The notes: a model not told the origin generated them from the sequence alone. Positions 8,633 to 18,071 are shown, counted from the stretch's first letter. The stretch: DNA of 55,390 nt from Cloacimonetes bacterium UBA5210 (GCA_002412625.1 DHVK01000047.1:1-55390); one strand, 5' to 3'. Numbers and translations are program-made.

Positions 8633-9748
8633 ATGACACAAAAAGACGCTTGTGAAAACATCGGAATTTTCAATGGTTTAAGCGAAGAAGAAGTCAGCAG
8701 TTTCGCATCGGACCTTCAGCGCATCAAGTTTTCCAAGGGAGCCAAGATTATCACGGAGCATGAATCCGCGGATACTCTATACTTTATCTGCAAAGGCAAG
8801 GTAAAGATCTGCAAGAAGCTAAGAGACCCCGAAACCCCCAACGCGGAGCTTACGACACTGGAGCCCGGCGATTTCTTCGGTGAAATGGGGATTATCAACG
8901 AAGAGCCGCGCAGCGCCACCGTTGAAGCTCTGGAAGATGTGGAATTGCTCTTGATCCCCAAAGACGTGTTCGTGGCCATCTCGTTCAAGCATCCGGAAGT
9001 AATGTATAACCTGATGCGCGCGCTATCCGGCAGATTGCGGGATACCAATGACCGGTTTGTGAGTCTGATGGACGACATGATCAGCAAAAACCGATTGATG
9101 GCGATTGGCATGGCAGCCAGCAAGATTATTCACGATATCAAGACTCCTTTGACTGTGATTGTGCTAACCGCGCAGTTGATTGAGAATCTCTTTCCGGGAA
9201 GCGGTGAATTCAGCCAGAGCATCGTGAAACAGACGCGCCTGATCGATCAATTGGTGCGTGAGATTTTGGACTACGCGCGGGGAGTGGAGACTACGCCACT
9301 GATCCAAAAGGTGAACCTGAGCGACTTCTTTGATGATCTCAAGGAGATCAATGAAGCTACTCTGAAGGGCAGAAACATCCAATTTGTGGTGGAAAACAAG
9401 GTGAAGGACTATGTGCACTTCGATGAATCCAAGATCCGCAGAGTGCTGATGAACCTGATCAAAAACTCCAGTGAAGCGCTGAACACAGATGGCGAAATCA
9501 AGCTTTTGGCATCCACAAATTCCGGTTGGCTGCAGATCAGTGTGATCGACAATGGCCCCGGAGTTCCGCTGAGGATCAGAGACAACGTGTTTGATCCTTT
9601 TGTTTCGGATGGCAAAGCGCACGGCACGGGATTGGGTTTACCGATCTGCCGCAAGCTGGTTCAGGAACATCGTGGCAGGCTGGAATACATCCCGCTGGAG
9701 CAGGGTGGCAGCCGCTTCGATATCCGCATTCCGCAGAGTGTGAAATAA
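8633..9748 (+). CDS. Soluble cNMP-binding-domain histidine kinase
   Basis: 371 aa, no membrane segment. Residues ~8-120 form a CRP/FNR-type cyclic-nucleotide-binding fold with the phosphate-cassette-like GDFFGEMGIINEEPRSATVEA (80-100). A histidine kinase core follows: H-box KIIHDIKTPLT with H167 as phospho-acceptor, N-box NLIKNSSEAL (~274-283), G1 DNGPGVP (306-312) and G2 GTGLGLPI (331-338). AAGGGGGAAG precedes the ATG. No response regulator is adjacent, so it may signal to a distant partner. The ligand is unknown: the cassette has SAT, which is compatible with but does not prove cyclic nucleotide binding. rpmB follows after 69 nt. Confidence 0.88.
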   Translation: MTQKDACENIGIFNGLSEEEVSSFASDLQRIKFSKGAKIITEHESADTLYFICKGKVKICKKLRDPETPNAELTTLEPGDFFGEMGIINEEPRSATVEALEDVELLLIPKDVFVAISFKHPEVMYNLMRALSGRLRDTNDRFVSLMDDMISKNRLMAIGMAASKIIHDIKTPLTVIVLTAQLIENLFPGSGEFSQSIVKQTRLIDQLVREILDYARGVETTPLIQKVNLSDFFDDLKEINEATLKGRNIQFVVENKVKDYVHFDESKIRRVLMNLIKNSSEALNTDGEIKLLASTNSGWLQISVIDNGPGVPLRIRDNVFDPFVSDGKAHGTGLGLPICRKLVQEHRGRLEYIPLEQGGSRFDIRIPQSVK

Positions 9749-9817
9749 AAAGGCTTGTCAAAATCCGGGCAGGAAATACTTTGGCACTCAAATCAATAAT
9801 TTAAGGGACGGTTTATC

Positions 9818-10015
9818 ATGTCAAGAATATGCGATGTCTGCGGAAAGACAGCTCAGGTTGGTAATCATCGTTCACACGCAGTGAACGCCACCAAGCGTCG
9901 TTTCTATCCGAACTTGCACGAAATACGCGCCATTATGGGCAGCGTTACAAAGCGTGTAAAAGTCTGTAGCTCTTGCCTCAAAGCAAATAAAGTCCGTAAA
10001 GCCGTATCCAAATAA
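9818..10015 (+). CDS. rpmB: 50S ribosomal protein L28
   Basis: 65 aa. It starts MSRICDVCGK, then NHRSHA-x3-KRRFYPNL and a C-terminal CSSCLK, giving the Cys4 zinc-binding form of L28 (CxxC...CxxC). Length and order of motifs match the family. Start ATG with AGGGACGG upstream. A T7 run at 10040-10046 follows, but with only a weak 4-bp stem before it, so termination here is uncertain. The moxR-type gene begins ~108 nt later. Confidence 0.95.
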   Translation: MSRICDVCGKTAQVGNHRSHAVNATKRRFYPNLHEIRAIMGSVTKRVKVCSSCLKANKVRKAVSK

Positions 10016-10122
10016 GATACATCTTACGCGTCTAAGAGCTTTTTTTGATAATCGGGAATTACGGTGAATCCGGATTCCCTTTTTCACTTTATCCACCCGA
10101 AAAGCAAGACCCAGGGGGTTAT

Positions 10123-11109
10123 GTGTTGATCGAAGAAATCCAGGAAAAAGTGACGCAGAGCTCGGTTGCTCTGCGAGATGTGCGACAGGAAATAGGCAAG
10201 GCGGTGATCGGGCAGGATGCCATCATCAGCCGGCTCCTGATTGCGATCTTGGCGGATGGCCATGTCTTGATCGAGGGTGTACCGGGGCTGGCCAAGACCC
10301 TGATCGTGAGCAGCCTGGCGCAGAGTCTGCAGGCTAGCTTTGCCCGCATCCAGTTTACTCCCGACCTCTTACCCGCGGATATCACGGGGACCTTGATTTT
10401 CAACCAAAAAACCGCAGAGTTCAGCCCGAAAAGGGGCCCGATCTTTGCCAATTTCATCCTTGCCGACGAGATCAACCGCGCGCCGTCCAAAGTGCAATCA
10501 GCCCTGCTGGAAGCGATGCAGGAGCGGCAGGTGACCATCGGCGACAGCACGGAACTGCTGCCCAAACCATTCTTTGTGATGGCCACGCAAAACCCGATCG
10601 AACAAGAGGGAACCTATCCCTTGCCGGAAGCGCAGGTGGACCGCTTTATGATGAAGCTGATCATCCGCTATCCTTCGATGGAGGAAGAGCGGCGCATCCT
10701 GCAGCTGATGGTGGATCCCAAACCGATAACGATCAATCCGGTGCTTTCACCGGCTCAGATCGAGGCGATGCGCGGCGTTATGCACATGGTCTATATGGAA
10801 GACAAGCTGAGTGACTACATCCTGCACTTGGTAATGGCGACCCGGCATCCCGAACGCTATCCGCGCCTGAGCGCACTGGGACCGCTGATCAGTTTTGGCG
10901 CTTCCCCGCGTGCCAGCATCAATCTTGCCCGAGCCGCCAAAGCGCATGCCTATATGGCGGGCAGAGCATTTGTGATTCCGGATGATATCAAAGCCATCGG
11001 CAAAGATATTTTGCGTCACCGTATTGTACTATCATATGAGGCTGAGGCCGAAGAAATCAAAAGCGAGGAGATCATCGGCCGCATTCTGGATGAAATCGAA
11101 GTTCCTTGA
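10123..11109 (+). CDS. MoxR family AAA+ ATPase of the Bat operon
   Basis: 328 aa. Walker A is GVPGLAKT, Walker B/sensor is ILADEINRAPSKVQSALLEA, and ATQNPIEQEGTYPLPEAQVDRF is the MoxR signature. The frame is open to a TTG in a T-run at 10045, but AGGGGG lies just before GTG 10123/TTG 10126 and homologues start at this point, so I use 10123. MoxR ATPases act with vWA proteins as chaperone-like machines, here presumably on the DUF58 and Bat proteins encoded next. First gene of an eight-gene operon that runs to 17896. Confidence 0.88.
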   Translation: MLIEEIQEKVTQSSVALRDVRQEIGKAVIGQDAIISRLLIAILADGHVLIEGVPGLAKTLIVSSLAQSLQASFARIQFTPDLLPADITGTLIFNQKTAEFSPKRGPIFANFILADEINRAPSKVQSALLEAMQERQVTIGDSTELLPKPFFVMATQNPIEQEGTYPLPEAQVDRFMMKLIIRYPSMEEERRILQLMVDPKPITINPVLSPAQIEAMRGVMHMVYMEDKLSDYILHLVMATRHPERYPRLSALGPLISFGASPRASINLARAAKAHAYMAGRAFVIPDDIKAIGKDILRHRIVLSYEAEAEEIKSEEIIGRILDEIEVP

Positions 11110-11128
11110 TCCAAGATAGGAGAATGAT

Positions 11129-12019
11129 GTGCATCTGGTAAGCACAGCCGATCTGATCCGGAAAATCCGCCGTCTGGAGATTCACACCAAGAATATTGTG
11201 AACGAGATCTTCAGCGGGGAGTATCACTCCAGCTTCCGGGGGCAGGGTTTGGAATTCAGCGAAGTGCGGGAATATCAACCGGGGGATAATTACCGGGATA
11301 TCGATTGGAATGTTTCGGCGCGCCTGGGCTTGCCCTTCATCAAGAAATACCGGGAAACAAGAGAGCTGAATGTAGTGTTTTTGGTGGATATCTCCGCCAG
11401 CCAGTTCTTCGGAACGTCATATGCCCTGAAAAAGGAACGCATCGCGGAGATTGTAGCCACGCTGGCGTTTTCGGCTGTGGCAAATGGTGACCGCTGTTCG
11501 TTGATCATGTATTCGGATGTCGTGGAGAAGTATTTGCCTCCGCGCAAAGGGCGTAACCGCGCTCTGGAGATCTTGCGGGAGATCCTGTATCACGAGCCCA
11601 AGGGGAAGCAAACTTCCCTGGCAGGCGCTTTTGAATATGCGGCCAAGATGCTGAAGAAACACGCGGTAGTGTTTGTGCTCTCGGATTTTCTGGATAGCGG
11701 TTTTGAGAAGCAAATGAATATTTTGGCGCGCAAGCATGATCTGATCGCGCTGCAGGTGCTGGACGACAGCGAGCTGGAGCTTCCGGACGCCGGGATTCTG
11801 CGGCTTCGGGATCCTGAAAGCGGAGTGGTGGAATACATCAACAGCAGCAATAAGCAATTACGTCAGGCTTATAAGGCGCAGGTTGATCTCCAGCAACAAA
11901 AGCTGGCGGCAATCCTGAAAAGCATGGCTTGTGATCACCTGGTCTTTCGCAACCGGGATTCCTATGTGAAAGTGCTGCGGCAGTTCTTTGCCCTCAGGAA
12001 AAAACGGAGGATGAAGTGA
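11129..12019 (+). CDS. DUF58 (vWA-like) protein of the Bat operon
   Basis: 296 aa, cytoplasmic. The DUF58 signature is clear at residues ~33-60: GQGLEFSEVREYQPGDNYRD and IDWNVSAR. A vWA-like domain follows (VVFLVDISASQFFG, FVLSDFLD). The MIDAS-like DISAS lacks the final Met or Leu of canonical sites. GTG start with AGGAG six nt upstream. The stop overlaps the next start (GTGA, 12016-12019). DUF58 proteins almost always follow MoxR and precede BatA/BatB; they are thought to be MoxR partners. Confidence 0.88.
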   Translation: MHLVSTADLIRKIRRLEIHTKNIVNEIFSGEYHSSFRGQGLEFSEVREYQPGDNYRDIDWNVSARLGLPFIKKYRETRELNVVFLVDISASQFFGTSYALKKERIAEIVATLAFSAVANGDRCSLIMYSDVVEKYLPPRKGRNRALEILREILYHEPKGKQTSLAGAFEYAAKMLKKHAVVFVLSDFLDSGFEKQMNILARKHDLIALQVLDDSELELPDAGILRLRDPESGVVEYINSSNKQLRQAYKAQVDLQQQKLAAILKSMACDHLVFRNRDSYVKVLRQFFALRKKRRMK

Positions 12020-12894
12020 AGCATCGGTGCATGATCATGTTGCTCTGGGTGAGTATCATGAGCTTGGGGGCGCAGGTATCGCAAAGTCTGGTGGGCGTGG
12101 ATAGCCTCAGAATCGGCACTCCGTTTCAGTTTGTGATCGATACCGAGTTCCCCCTCAAAGAGATCGAGATTCCGGACACCCTGAGCTCGTTCAGGGTAGT
12201 CGGGCAGAGCATTGAAACAAAGGGCAAAGGCAGTATCGCGCGTTTGAGCATCGTTCCCCTTAGGGTGGGAGCGCTGTCTTTTCCAAAGCTGGAGCTGAAG
12301 AGCGCGCGGGTTTTGGGCTCCGGGGGAGAAACCGATGCCTTCCGGGTGTTTGTCTTGCGTAGCAGGGCAGACGCGGATACTTTGCTTCGGGAGATCAAGC
12401 CCCTGCGGGAGTACCCGGCGCAGTTTCCGTTCTGGCTCTATATGCTGGTGTTTGTCGCGGCTCTGCTGCTAGCGGTATTGCTGCTGATCATGGCTTTCAG
12501 GAAACCGGCGGCACCGCCCCCTGTGGTGCTGGCGAAGCCTGCTGTCAAGGTGCAGATCCCTGCGCATTTGGTGGCACTTCAGCAGCTGGAAGAGCTTACG
12601 CAAAGCGGCTTGCTGTATCGGGATGTGATTGCTTATCACTTCCGGGTCTCGATGATCCTGCGGGAGTTTCTGGAGACAAGCTACGGATTCGGGGCAATTC
12701 AAATGACTACTTCCGAGATTGCCGAAAGCCTTTTGATCTTGCGACCGCGCTTGATGGCAGAGTATCTGGGGATCCTGCGCTACTGTGACCTCGTGAAGTT
12801 TGCCAAACACGAGCCGGCAATCGAGGAAATCATAGCGCAAACCGAGACCTTGCGCACGATTCTGCAGAAAACGGATGCTTTAAACCATGTTTAG
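12016..12894 (+). CDS. Bat-operon membrane protein, DUF4381-like
   Basis: 292 aa. Signal peptide 1-20, a periplasmic beta-rich domain (about 25-115), one membrane helix near 138-160 and a helical cytoplasmic C-terminal domain with the LLYRDVIAYHFRVSMILREFLE pattern. The layout resembles a short BatD plus DUF4381-like tail. GTG start coupled to the gene before it; 8-nt overlap with batA. It probably assembles with the Bat complex in the inner membrane. The family name is tentative; its position between DUF58 and BatA is typical. Confidence 0.7.
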   Translation: MKHRCMIMLLWVSIMSLGAQVSQSLVGVDSLRIGTPFQFVIDTEFPLKEIEIPDTLSSFRVVGQSIETKGKGSIARLSIVPLRVGALSFPKLELKSARVLGSGGETDAFRVFVLRSRADADTLLREIKPLREYPAQFPFWLYMLVFVAALLLAVLLLIMAFRKPAAPPPVVLAKPAVKVQIPAHLVALQQLEELTQSGLLYRDVIAYHFRVSMILREFLETSYGFGAIQMTTSEIAESLLILRPRLMAEYLGILRYCDLVKFAKHEPAIEEIIAQTETLRTILQKTDALNHV

Positions 12895-13882
12895 ATTTGC
12901 AGCCGCTCCATACTTGATTCTCTTGCTCCTGATTCCGGCCTACTTGTATCTGGAATTCAAGATGCGCAAAACGGGTAAGCTGGCGCTTCCATCCAGCAGA
13001 TTGCAGTTGCTGTTGCAGGTCTCCGGCAAAAAGAACTTCGGGAAGTTCTTGTATCCCACGCTGAGATCGCTGACCCTGCTGGTTCTGGTGCTTGCCCTGG
13101 CGAGACCGCAGTGGGGAAATGCCAGCCGGGACTTCCGCAAACAGGGTGTGGATATCGTGATCGCGCTGGATGTGAGCGGTTCGATGCTGGCGCTGGATTT
13201 TCTGCCGCAGAACAGGCTGGGTGCGGCGGTGAAAGTGGCCAAGGACTTCGTTTCCGGAAGGCCGAACGATCGCTTTTCGCTGGTCGCATTCTCGGAGTAT
13301 GCGGTAACCGCCAGCCCGCTCACCTACGATCACGCGGCAATAATGAACGCGCTGGACAAACTTGAGGTGAATCTCCAGGCTTCCGGCACTGCCGTCGGCA
13401 TGGGGCTTGCCAAAGCGGTGGCGCGGTTGAAGGATAGTGAAGCAAAATCCCGCGTGGTGATCCTGATCACAGACGGGGTAAACAATACCGGCGAAGTGGA
13501 TCCGATCTCCGCGGCCAGAATGGCAGCAGCGCTGGGCATCAGAGTCTATCCCATCGGCGTGGGCAGTGGCGGCATGGTGCCGTTCCCATATGCCGATCCT
13601 TTTTTTGGTACCAGAACGATCCCCACGCTCATCGAACTGGATATGGAAAGCCTGAATCAAATCGCCTCCATTACTGGCACTTCAGAGGCCGCCAAAGCCA
13701 CTGACGCCCTGGAACTACGCAAGATCATGAAAGCCCTGGATGAACTGGAAAAAAGCGAGATGAGCACCAAGCTTGTGTATCAATGGAACGACCAATTCCC
13801 GCTTCTGCTTTGGCTCTCCTTATTCCTGATCGGGCTCGAGATTCTCTTTAGAAGCCGGATTCTGCCGGTATTTCCGGAGTAA
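12887..13882 (+). CDS. batA: BatA, vWA-domain membrane protein
   Basis: 331 aa. Two N-terminal membrane helices (~8-22 and 58-72), LARPQWG just before the vWA domain, an intact MIDAS DVSGSM at 95-100, TDGVNNTGE further on, and a C-terminal helix near 302-322. This is the usual BatA architecture. Bat proteins were named for Bacteroides aerotolerance; their molecular role remains unsettled, and in other genera they are linked to envelope stress. It follows MoxR and DUF58 and precedes BatB. Confidence 0.92.
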   Translation: MFRFAAAPYLILLLLIPAYLYLEFKMRKTGKLALPSSRLQLLLQVSGKKNFGKFLYPTLRSLTLLVLVLALARPQWGNASRDFRKQGVDIVIALDVSGSMLALDFLPQNRLGAAVKVAKDFVSGRPNDRFSLVAFSEYAVTASPLTYDHAAIMNALDKLEVNLQASGTAVGMGLAKAVARLKDSEAKSRVVILITDGVNNTGEVDPISAARMAAALGIRVYPIGVGSGGMVPFPYADPFFGTRTIPTLIELDMESLNQIASITGTSEAAKATDALELRKIMKALDELEKSEMSTKLVYQWNDQFPLLLWLSLFLIGLEILFRSRILPVFPE

Positions 13883-13888
13883 ATAAGC

Positions 13889-14869
13889 ATGAACATCTAT
13901 TCTGCCCACAATCTCTTTCTGCTAGTGCTGGTTCCGCTCTTGACGTGGTTCATTTTGCGCGCCCAAAAGAGCTTTGAACAGCGGTTTAAGCGTTTTGCTG
14001 AATCCGGCTTTTTGCCGATGTATCTGGGCAAACGCTCTCCGTTTTATAGCGGGCTGAAGCTGTTTCTGTTGCTCACCGCGTTTATCCTGGTGACTGTCGC
14101 CGTGGCAAGGCCGCAGTGGGATTTTCGGGAGCAGGAGCTCAACAGCACCGGGATGGATATCATTTTTGCCATCGATGTCTCGCGCAGCATGGAAGCAGCA
14201 GACATCCAGCCCAACCGCCTGACGCGTTCCATTCTTCAGGTCTCGGCTTTTGTGGATCAGCTCAGTACGGATCGCATCGGCATCATCTCTTTTGCCGGTT
14301 CTGCTACGGTGGGATGCCCTTTAACCGATGACCGCGAGGCCATCAAGATTGTGCTGAGCAGTCTTAGCACAGAAGCTGCCGCCCGTCCGGGGACAGATAT
14401 CGGCAGAGCGCTGGATCTCGCCCGTTCCGCCTTCAACGCCGGCAGTGGCGGCGGAGTGCTGATCCTGATCTCGGATGGGGAGGACATCCCCGGCAACGCC
14501 ATCACCAAAGCGCGGGATCTGGCTTCAGACGGCGTCAGAATCTACAGCATGGGCGTGGGCAGTGAAGAAGGCGCCATCATCACCAATCCCTATACCGGGG
14601 CCGAGCGTGTAAGCAGATTGGATGCCGCAACCCTGGAGCGTATTGCCAAAGTGAGTGGAGGAGAGTTTTACCGCATCACTCCCTCGGCTTCAGAAATCCA
14701 GCTGGTGCTATCCCGCATCTATCAAAGCGAGCAGGCGCAGAGCAATACCCGCAAAGTGTTTATGTATAAAGAGCAGTACCACATCTTCGTGCTGGCAGCC
14801 TTGCTCTTTTTTGTGCTGGAGAGCCTTATCTTGCCCTTCAGGAAGCGGGATCAGGGAGCGAAGGGATGA
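13889..14869 (+). CDS. batB: BatB, vWA-domain membrane protein
   Basis: 326 aa, homologous in layout to BatA: N-terminal helix, second helix near 58-73, VARPQWD, MIDAS DVSRSM (D96), TGMDIIFAIDVSRS core, and a C-terminal helix at ~300-320. LISDGED and RPGTDIGRALDLA are further vWA hallmarks. It overlaps batC by 4 nt (ATGA, 14866-14869). It probably pairs with BatA in the inner membrane with the vWA domain in the periplasm. Confidence 0.92.
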   Translation: MNIYSAHNLFLLVLVPLLTWFILRAQKSFEQRFKRFAESGFLPMYLGKRSPFYSGLKLFLLLTAFILVTVAVARPQWDFREQELNSTGMDIIFAIDVSRSMEAADIQPNRLTRSILQVSAFVDQLSTDRIGIISFAGSATVGCPLTDDREAIKIVLSSLSTEAAARPGTDIGRALDLARSAFNAGSGGGVLILISDGEDIPGNAITKARDLASDGVRIYSMGVGSEEGAIITNPYTGAERVSRLDAATLERIAKVSGGEFYRITPSASEIQLVLSRIYQSEQAQSNTRKVFMYKEQYHIFVLAALLFFVLESLILPFRKRDQGAKG

Positions 14870-15444
14870 AACGCAAACAGAAGATCATGCTCATTGTGCT
14901 GCTTTTGTTGCTGGCGCTGCTGCTCGCGGAGCTCTTGTTCCGGCCGCGCACGGTGTTCAGCAGCCTGGCACAGATGCTATACAAGCAGCAGCGCTATGAA
15001 TCCGCCGCCAAGATCTTTGATCGCTACAAAGAAGACGAAGCAGCCGCGGCAAATCTTGCAAAATCCCGCTACCAGCAAGGAGAATATCAGCAGGCCCAGG
15101 AAGCTTCCGAAGCAGCATTGAAAAAGCAACCGGACAACGCGGAATCCCTTTACGACAGAGGAAACATCGCGTTTAAGGAAGAGGATTACTCCAAGGCAGT
15201 AGAATACTTTGAAGAAGCGCTGCTCAAGGATCCGACCGACAATGATGCCCGCGCGAACCTGGAACTGGCTTTGCAACGGTTGGCAGAGAAGCCCCCGCCC
15301 CCAGCTCCGGAACCCAAGCCGGATAAGGATAAGCGTGAAGAAGAGGAAGTGCGAAACATGCTGGAAGCATTGGACAACCTGGAAGCGCGTGAGCGCAAGA
15401 ATCAACGCCGGCAAGAGATCCCCAAGACGGACCACTGGTGGTAG
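14866..15444 (+). CDS. batC: BatC, TPR membrane protein
   Basis: 192 aa. One N-terminal membrane helix (~5-22), then two to three TPR-like repeats (for example NAESLYDRGNIAFKEEDYSK and AVEYFEEALLKDPTDNDARA). A proline-rich then highly charged tail follows (PPPPAPEPKP, KREEEEVRNML). The TPR region in BatC/BatB is a protein-interaction platform. Coupled to batB by a 4-nt overlap, and batD starts 3 nt after its stop. Confidence 0.88.
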   Translation: MKRKQKIMLIVLLLLLALLLAELLFRPRTVFSSLAQMLYKQQRYESAAKIFDRYKEDEAAAANLAKSRYQQGEYQQAQEASEAALKKQPDNAESLYDRGNIAFKEEDYSKAVEYFEEALLKDPTDNDARANLELALQRLAEKPPPPAPEPKPDKDKREEEEVRNMLEALDNLEARERKNQRRQEIPKTDHWW

Positions 15445-15446
15445 AA

Positions 15447-17201
15447 ATGAAACGCCTCTTTGTGCTGATTGCTCTCCTGATGCCCATTCTGCTCGGTGCA
15501 ATCACGGTCACTGCCTCTGTGAACAAAAACCGCGTCGATCTCGCTGATCGCCTGGTTTACACCATCCAGATCAAGGGTGAAGAGAACTTCGATGTCTCGG
15601 AGCCTCAGGCCCCCAAGATTGATCTCTTCAGCTTTGTGAACATGAGCAGCTCCAGCCGCAGCAGCAGTACCATCATCAATTTCAAAACGCGGCGAGAATA
15701 CATCCGGACCTACGCCTACAGTTATGTTCCCCTGAAAGAGGGCAGCACCAGCATCGCAGCCCAAAGGATCCGGGTGGGTAACAAAGTTTACACCACCAAT
15801 TCCTTCACTATCGACGTGATCAAGAGCTCCCCCAGCCCCTCGCAAAGCAATCCCTCATCTCCTGGAGGTCAAGCAATTACGGATCCTGATATCCCCTGGA
15901 ATTCCGGCAGAATGACCGGCAACACAATGCTGCTGGCATCCCCTCAGCGTCAATCCGTTTACAAGGGGCAACCCGTGATCATCTCCTATTATCTCTACAC
16001 GGATCAGATGGTGCGCTCATTCAGCCTCACCGAAGAGCGGGATTTCCCGGGCTATGGTAAAAGCGTGTATGAACAACCCAACAGCCTGGACTACGAAGTG
16101 GTGAGCCATCAGGGCAAGCGTTATCAACGCGCGTTGGTGAAGCGGCTGGTACTCTTGCCGAACGAAGCAGGTGAATTGAGGGTTCCCGAGCTTTCCGGAA
16201 ATGCCCGGATCTATGAATTTGGCTATATGAATCAGAAGGTGCGCTCTGCGGATGCCTGGCTGGATGTGCTCCCCTTGCCCAAAGCCGGTATGCCTGCCGC
16301 TTATTCTGGAGCTGTGGGCAGCTTCGAGATCAGCGAAGATCTCAGCCGGGAAGAGATCAGCCTGGGTGAAGCCGTCACCTTCAGTCTGCGCATTGCCGGG
16401 AAGGGCAATTTCAACCAGTTTGGCAACCCGCATTTCCCCGAGAGCGATGCTCAGGTCTCCAGCCCGGTGGCGGTGGATAAACTCAACGCCGGGATCGAAG
16501 GGAGCCGCATTCTGTATTATACCATAATCCCTTCAGAAAAGGGCAGCTACACTCTGCCTCCGCTCAGTTTCAGCTGGTTCGATGCCCAAAGCGGAAGCTA
16601 TCGTACATACAGCAGCAAAGCCCGCCAGATCAAGGTTAAAAACGCGAATGTGGTCAGTTACTTCTCCGGCCTCCTGGATAGCGGGAAGCCTCAAACCCTG
16701 CGGCCAATGCTGTCGCGCGCCTCATACCCGCCATATTCCCAGTATTTGCGAGAACTATGGTTTTGGTTGCTTGTGGTGCTTATCGTTATCGGCACGGGCT
16801 GCGCGATGTATATTAGTCTGCACCGGATCAAGCGGATGCGGGAACCTCAAATTTATGCCAAAATGATGGCAGACAGAGCCCTGAAGAAATATCTGGCGGA
16901 AGCGGAAGCAGCAGCACGTAGAGCCAGCAAAGACTTTTACACCCTGGCAGAGAACGGGCTGATGCGCTATCTCAGCGAGAAGTTCGAGATCGCGCTGGGG
17001 CTTTCCACGCTGCAGAAGATGGAGCTTTTGGCCACCCAGAACATTCCCGATGCACTGATCGGGCAAACTCAGCACTTTATCGATACCTGCCAGCGCCACC
17101 GCTTTGCCCCGCAACAACCCACAACTTCTGATCTTGAAAGGGATATGGAACAAATGAAGAGCATTGTAGCGGCATTCAGCCGTCTGGGGGGAAGACGATG
17201 A
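15447..17201 (+). CDS. batD: BatD, oxygen-tolerance family protein
   Basis: 584 aa. Signal peptide MKRLFVLIALLMPILLGAI, then several periplasmic beta domains of the BatD type (YTIQIKGEENFDVSEP, VFKG/VYKGQPVIISYYLYT, SLGEAVTFSLRIAGKGNF), a membrane helix near 435-458 and a helical cytoplasmic tail. The ATG at 15447 is chosen because the signal peptide begins there and GGTGG lies five nt upstream; GTG 15438 would overlap batC. It overlaps batE by 4 nt. Confidence 0.9.
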   Translation: MKRLFVLIALLMPILLGAITVTASVNKNRVDLADRLVYTIQIKGEENFDVSEPQAPKIDLFSFVNMSSSSRSSSTIINFKTRREYIRTYAYSYVPLKEGSTSIAAQRIRVGNKVYTTNSFTIDVIKSSPSPSQSNPSSPGGQAITDPDIPWNSGRMTGNTMLLASPQRQSVYKGQPVIISYYLYTDQMVRSFSLTEERDFPGYGKSVYEQPNSLDYEVVSHQGKRYQRALVKRLVLLPNEAGELRVPELSGNARIYEFGYMNQKVRSADAWLDVLPLPKAGMPAAYSGAVGSFEISEDLSREEISLGEAVTFSLRIAGKGNFNQFGNPHFPESDAQVSSPVAVDKLNAGIEGSRILYYTIIPSEKGSYTLPPLSFSWFDAQSGSYRTYSSKARQIKVKNANVVSYFSGLLDSGKPQTLRPMLSRASYPPYSQYLRELWFWLLVVLIVIGTGCAMYISLHRIKRMREPQIYAKMMADRALKKYLAEAEAAARRASKDFYTLAENGLMRYLSEKFEIALGLSTLQKMELLATQNIPDALIGQTQHFIDTCQRHRFAPQQPTTSDLERDMEQMKSIVAAFSRLGGRR

Positions 17202-17896
17202 AGTATCTACGCCTGATCCTGATCCTGCTTGGGCTGCTGGGCAGCCTTTATGCCAGCGAATTTGAGAAACTGAAAATGGCGGAGGAGCGCGGCACAGAGA
17301 ACCCGGATCTGTATTACAACCTGGGCGTTACATATTGGCAAACCGGTCACAGCGGGATGGCAACGTTATATTTTTTGAAGGCCCTGAATCTGGACTCCGC
17401 GCACCGGCTCGCCCGGGAGAACCTGGAATACGCGATCAATCTGTCCCAGGATCGGGAGCTGTATCCGCAGAGGCTTTTTTTGGTGAAGGTCTTTCTTTCG
17501 GCATACAACTTCATGAACCTGAATCGGATGGCAGTGCTGTGCCTCGTCTTCCTGGTCCTAAGTGCTCTGAGTTTGCTCTGGTATGTGAACTACGATCCGG
17601 ATAAAGAACGGGGATTACCCGGGCTGCTGTTGGGCATAACGCTCACTCTGCTGTTCACGCTTGTGTTTTTCACCGCGGTCAAAGCCTATCGCCGAAGCAA
17701 CAACAAACAGGCTGTACTGATCGAGAGCGAAGCAGAACTGCGGGAAGAAGCTGATTCCACCGCGAGACGCAGTGCCAAGATTCATGAAGGCATCATACTT
17801 CAGATTCGTAAAAGGGACGCAGACTGGAGTCTGGTGAATCTTCCCGATGGCCGGAGCGGCTGGATCTTGAACCAGTACATCGGGATGGTGAACTGA
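17198..17896 (+). CDS. batE: BatE, TPR and SH3-like protein
   Basis: 232 aa. Signal peptide (ending SLYA), TPR-type helices (NPDLYYNLGVTYWQ, GHSGMATLYFLKALNLD), two membrane helices near 105-125 and 140-160, and a C-terminal bacterial SH3-like domain (ILQIRKRDADWSLVNLPDGR, SGWILNQYI). This TPR-2TM-SH3 order is characteristic of BatE. Last gene of the operon. Confidence 0.88.
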   Translation: MKYLRLILILLGLLGSLYASEFEKLKMAEERGTENPDLYYNLGVTYWQTGHSGMATLYFLKALNLDSAHRLARENLEYAINLSQDRELYPQRLFLVKVFLSAYNFMNLNRMAVLCLVFLVLSALSLLWYVNYDPDKERGLPGLLLGITLTLLFTLVFFTAVKAYRRSNNKQAVLIESEAELREEADSTARRSAKIHEGIILQIRKRDADWSLVNLPDGRSGWILNQYIGMVN

Positions 17897-17920
17897 ACAA
17901 GACCGTTGAATAATCGGGGC

Positions 17921-17937
17921 ATGGGGCGGAGCCCCAT
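17921..17937. other. Hairpin downstream of batE
   Basis: ATGGGGC(GGA)GCCCCAT, a perfect 7-bp stem with 3-nt loop, 25 nt after the batE stop. No T-run follows, so it may end or stabilise the Bat mRNA rather than act as a classical intrinsic terminator. The remaining spacer to 18071 shows no gene. Confidence 0.5.
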
Positions 17938-18071
17938 ACATTAAGGGTGGTGGGTGGGTTTAGACGGTTTTATTGAATCGCTTAGAATTACTGATCCAGC
18001 GCTGATACAGTTTAATAAAAACACGTGCAACGCTCTTTGAACTTATCCGGCATGGAGTTACCAAACTGAAC

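Noticed and set aside
8370..8639. Possible 89-aa gene on the minus strand next to the histidine kinase
   Set aside because: It overlaps the kinase start, has no ribosome binding site and no recognisable sequence.
10045..10122. TTG start of the MoxR gene within a T-run
   Set aside because: No ribosome binding site; the extension has no match to MoxR N termini, whereas AGGGGG lies before 10123.
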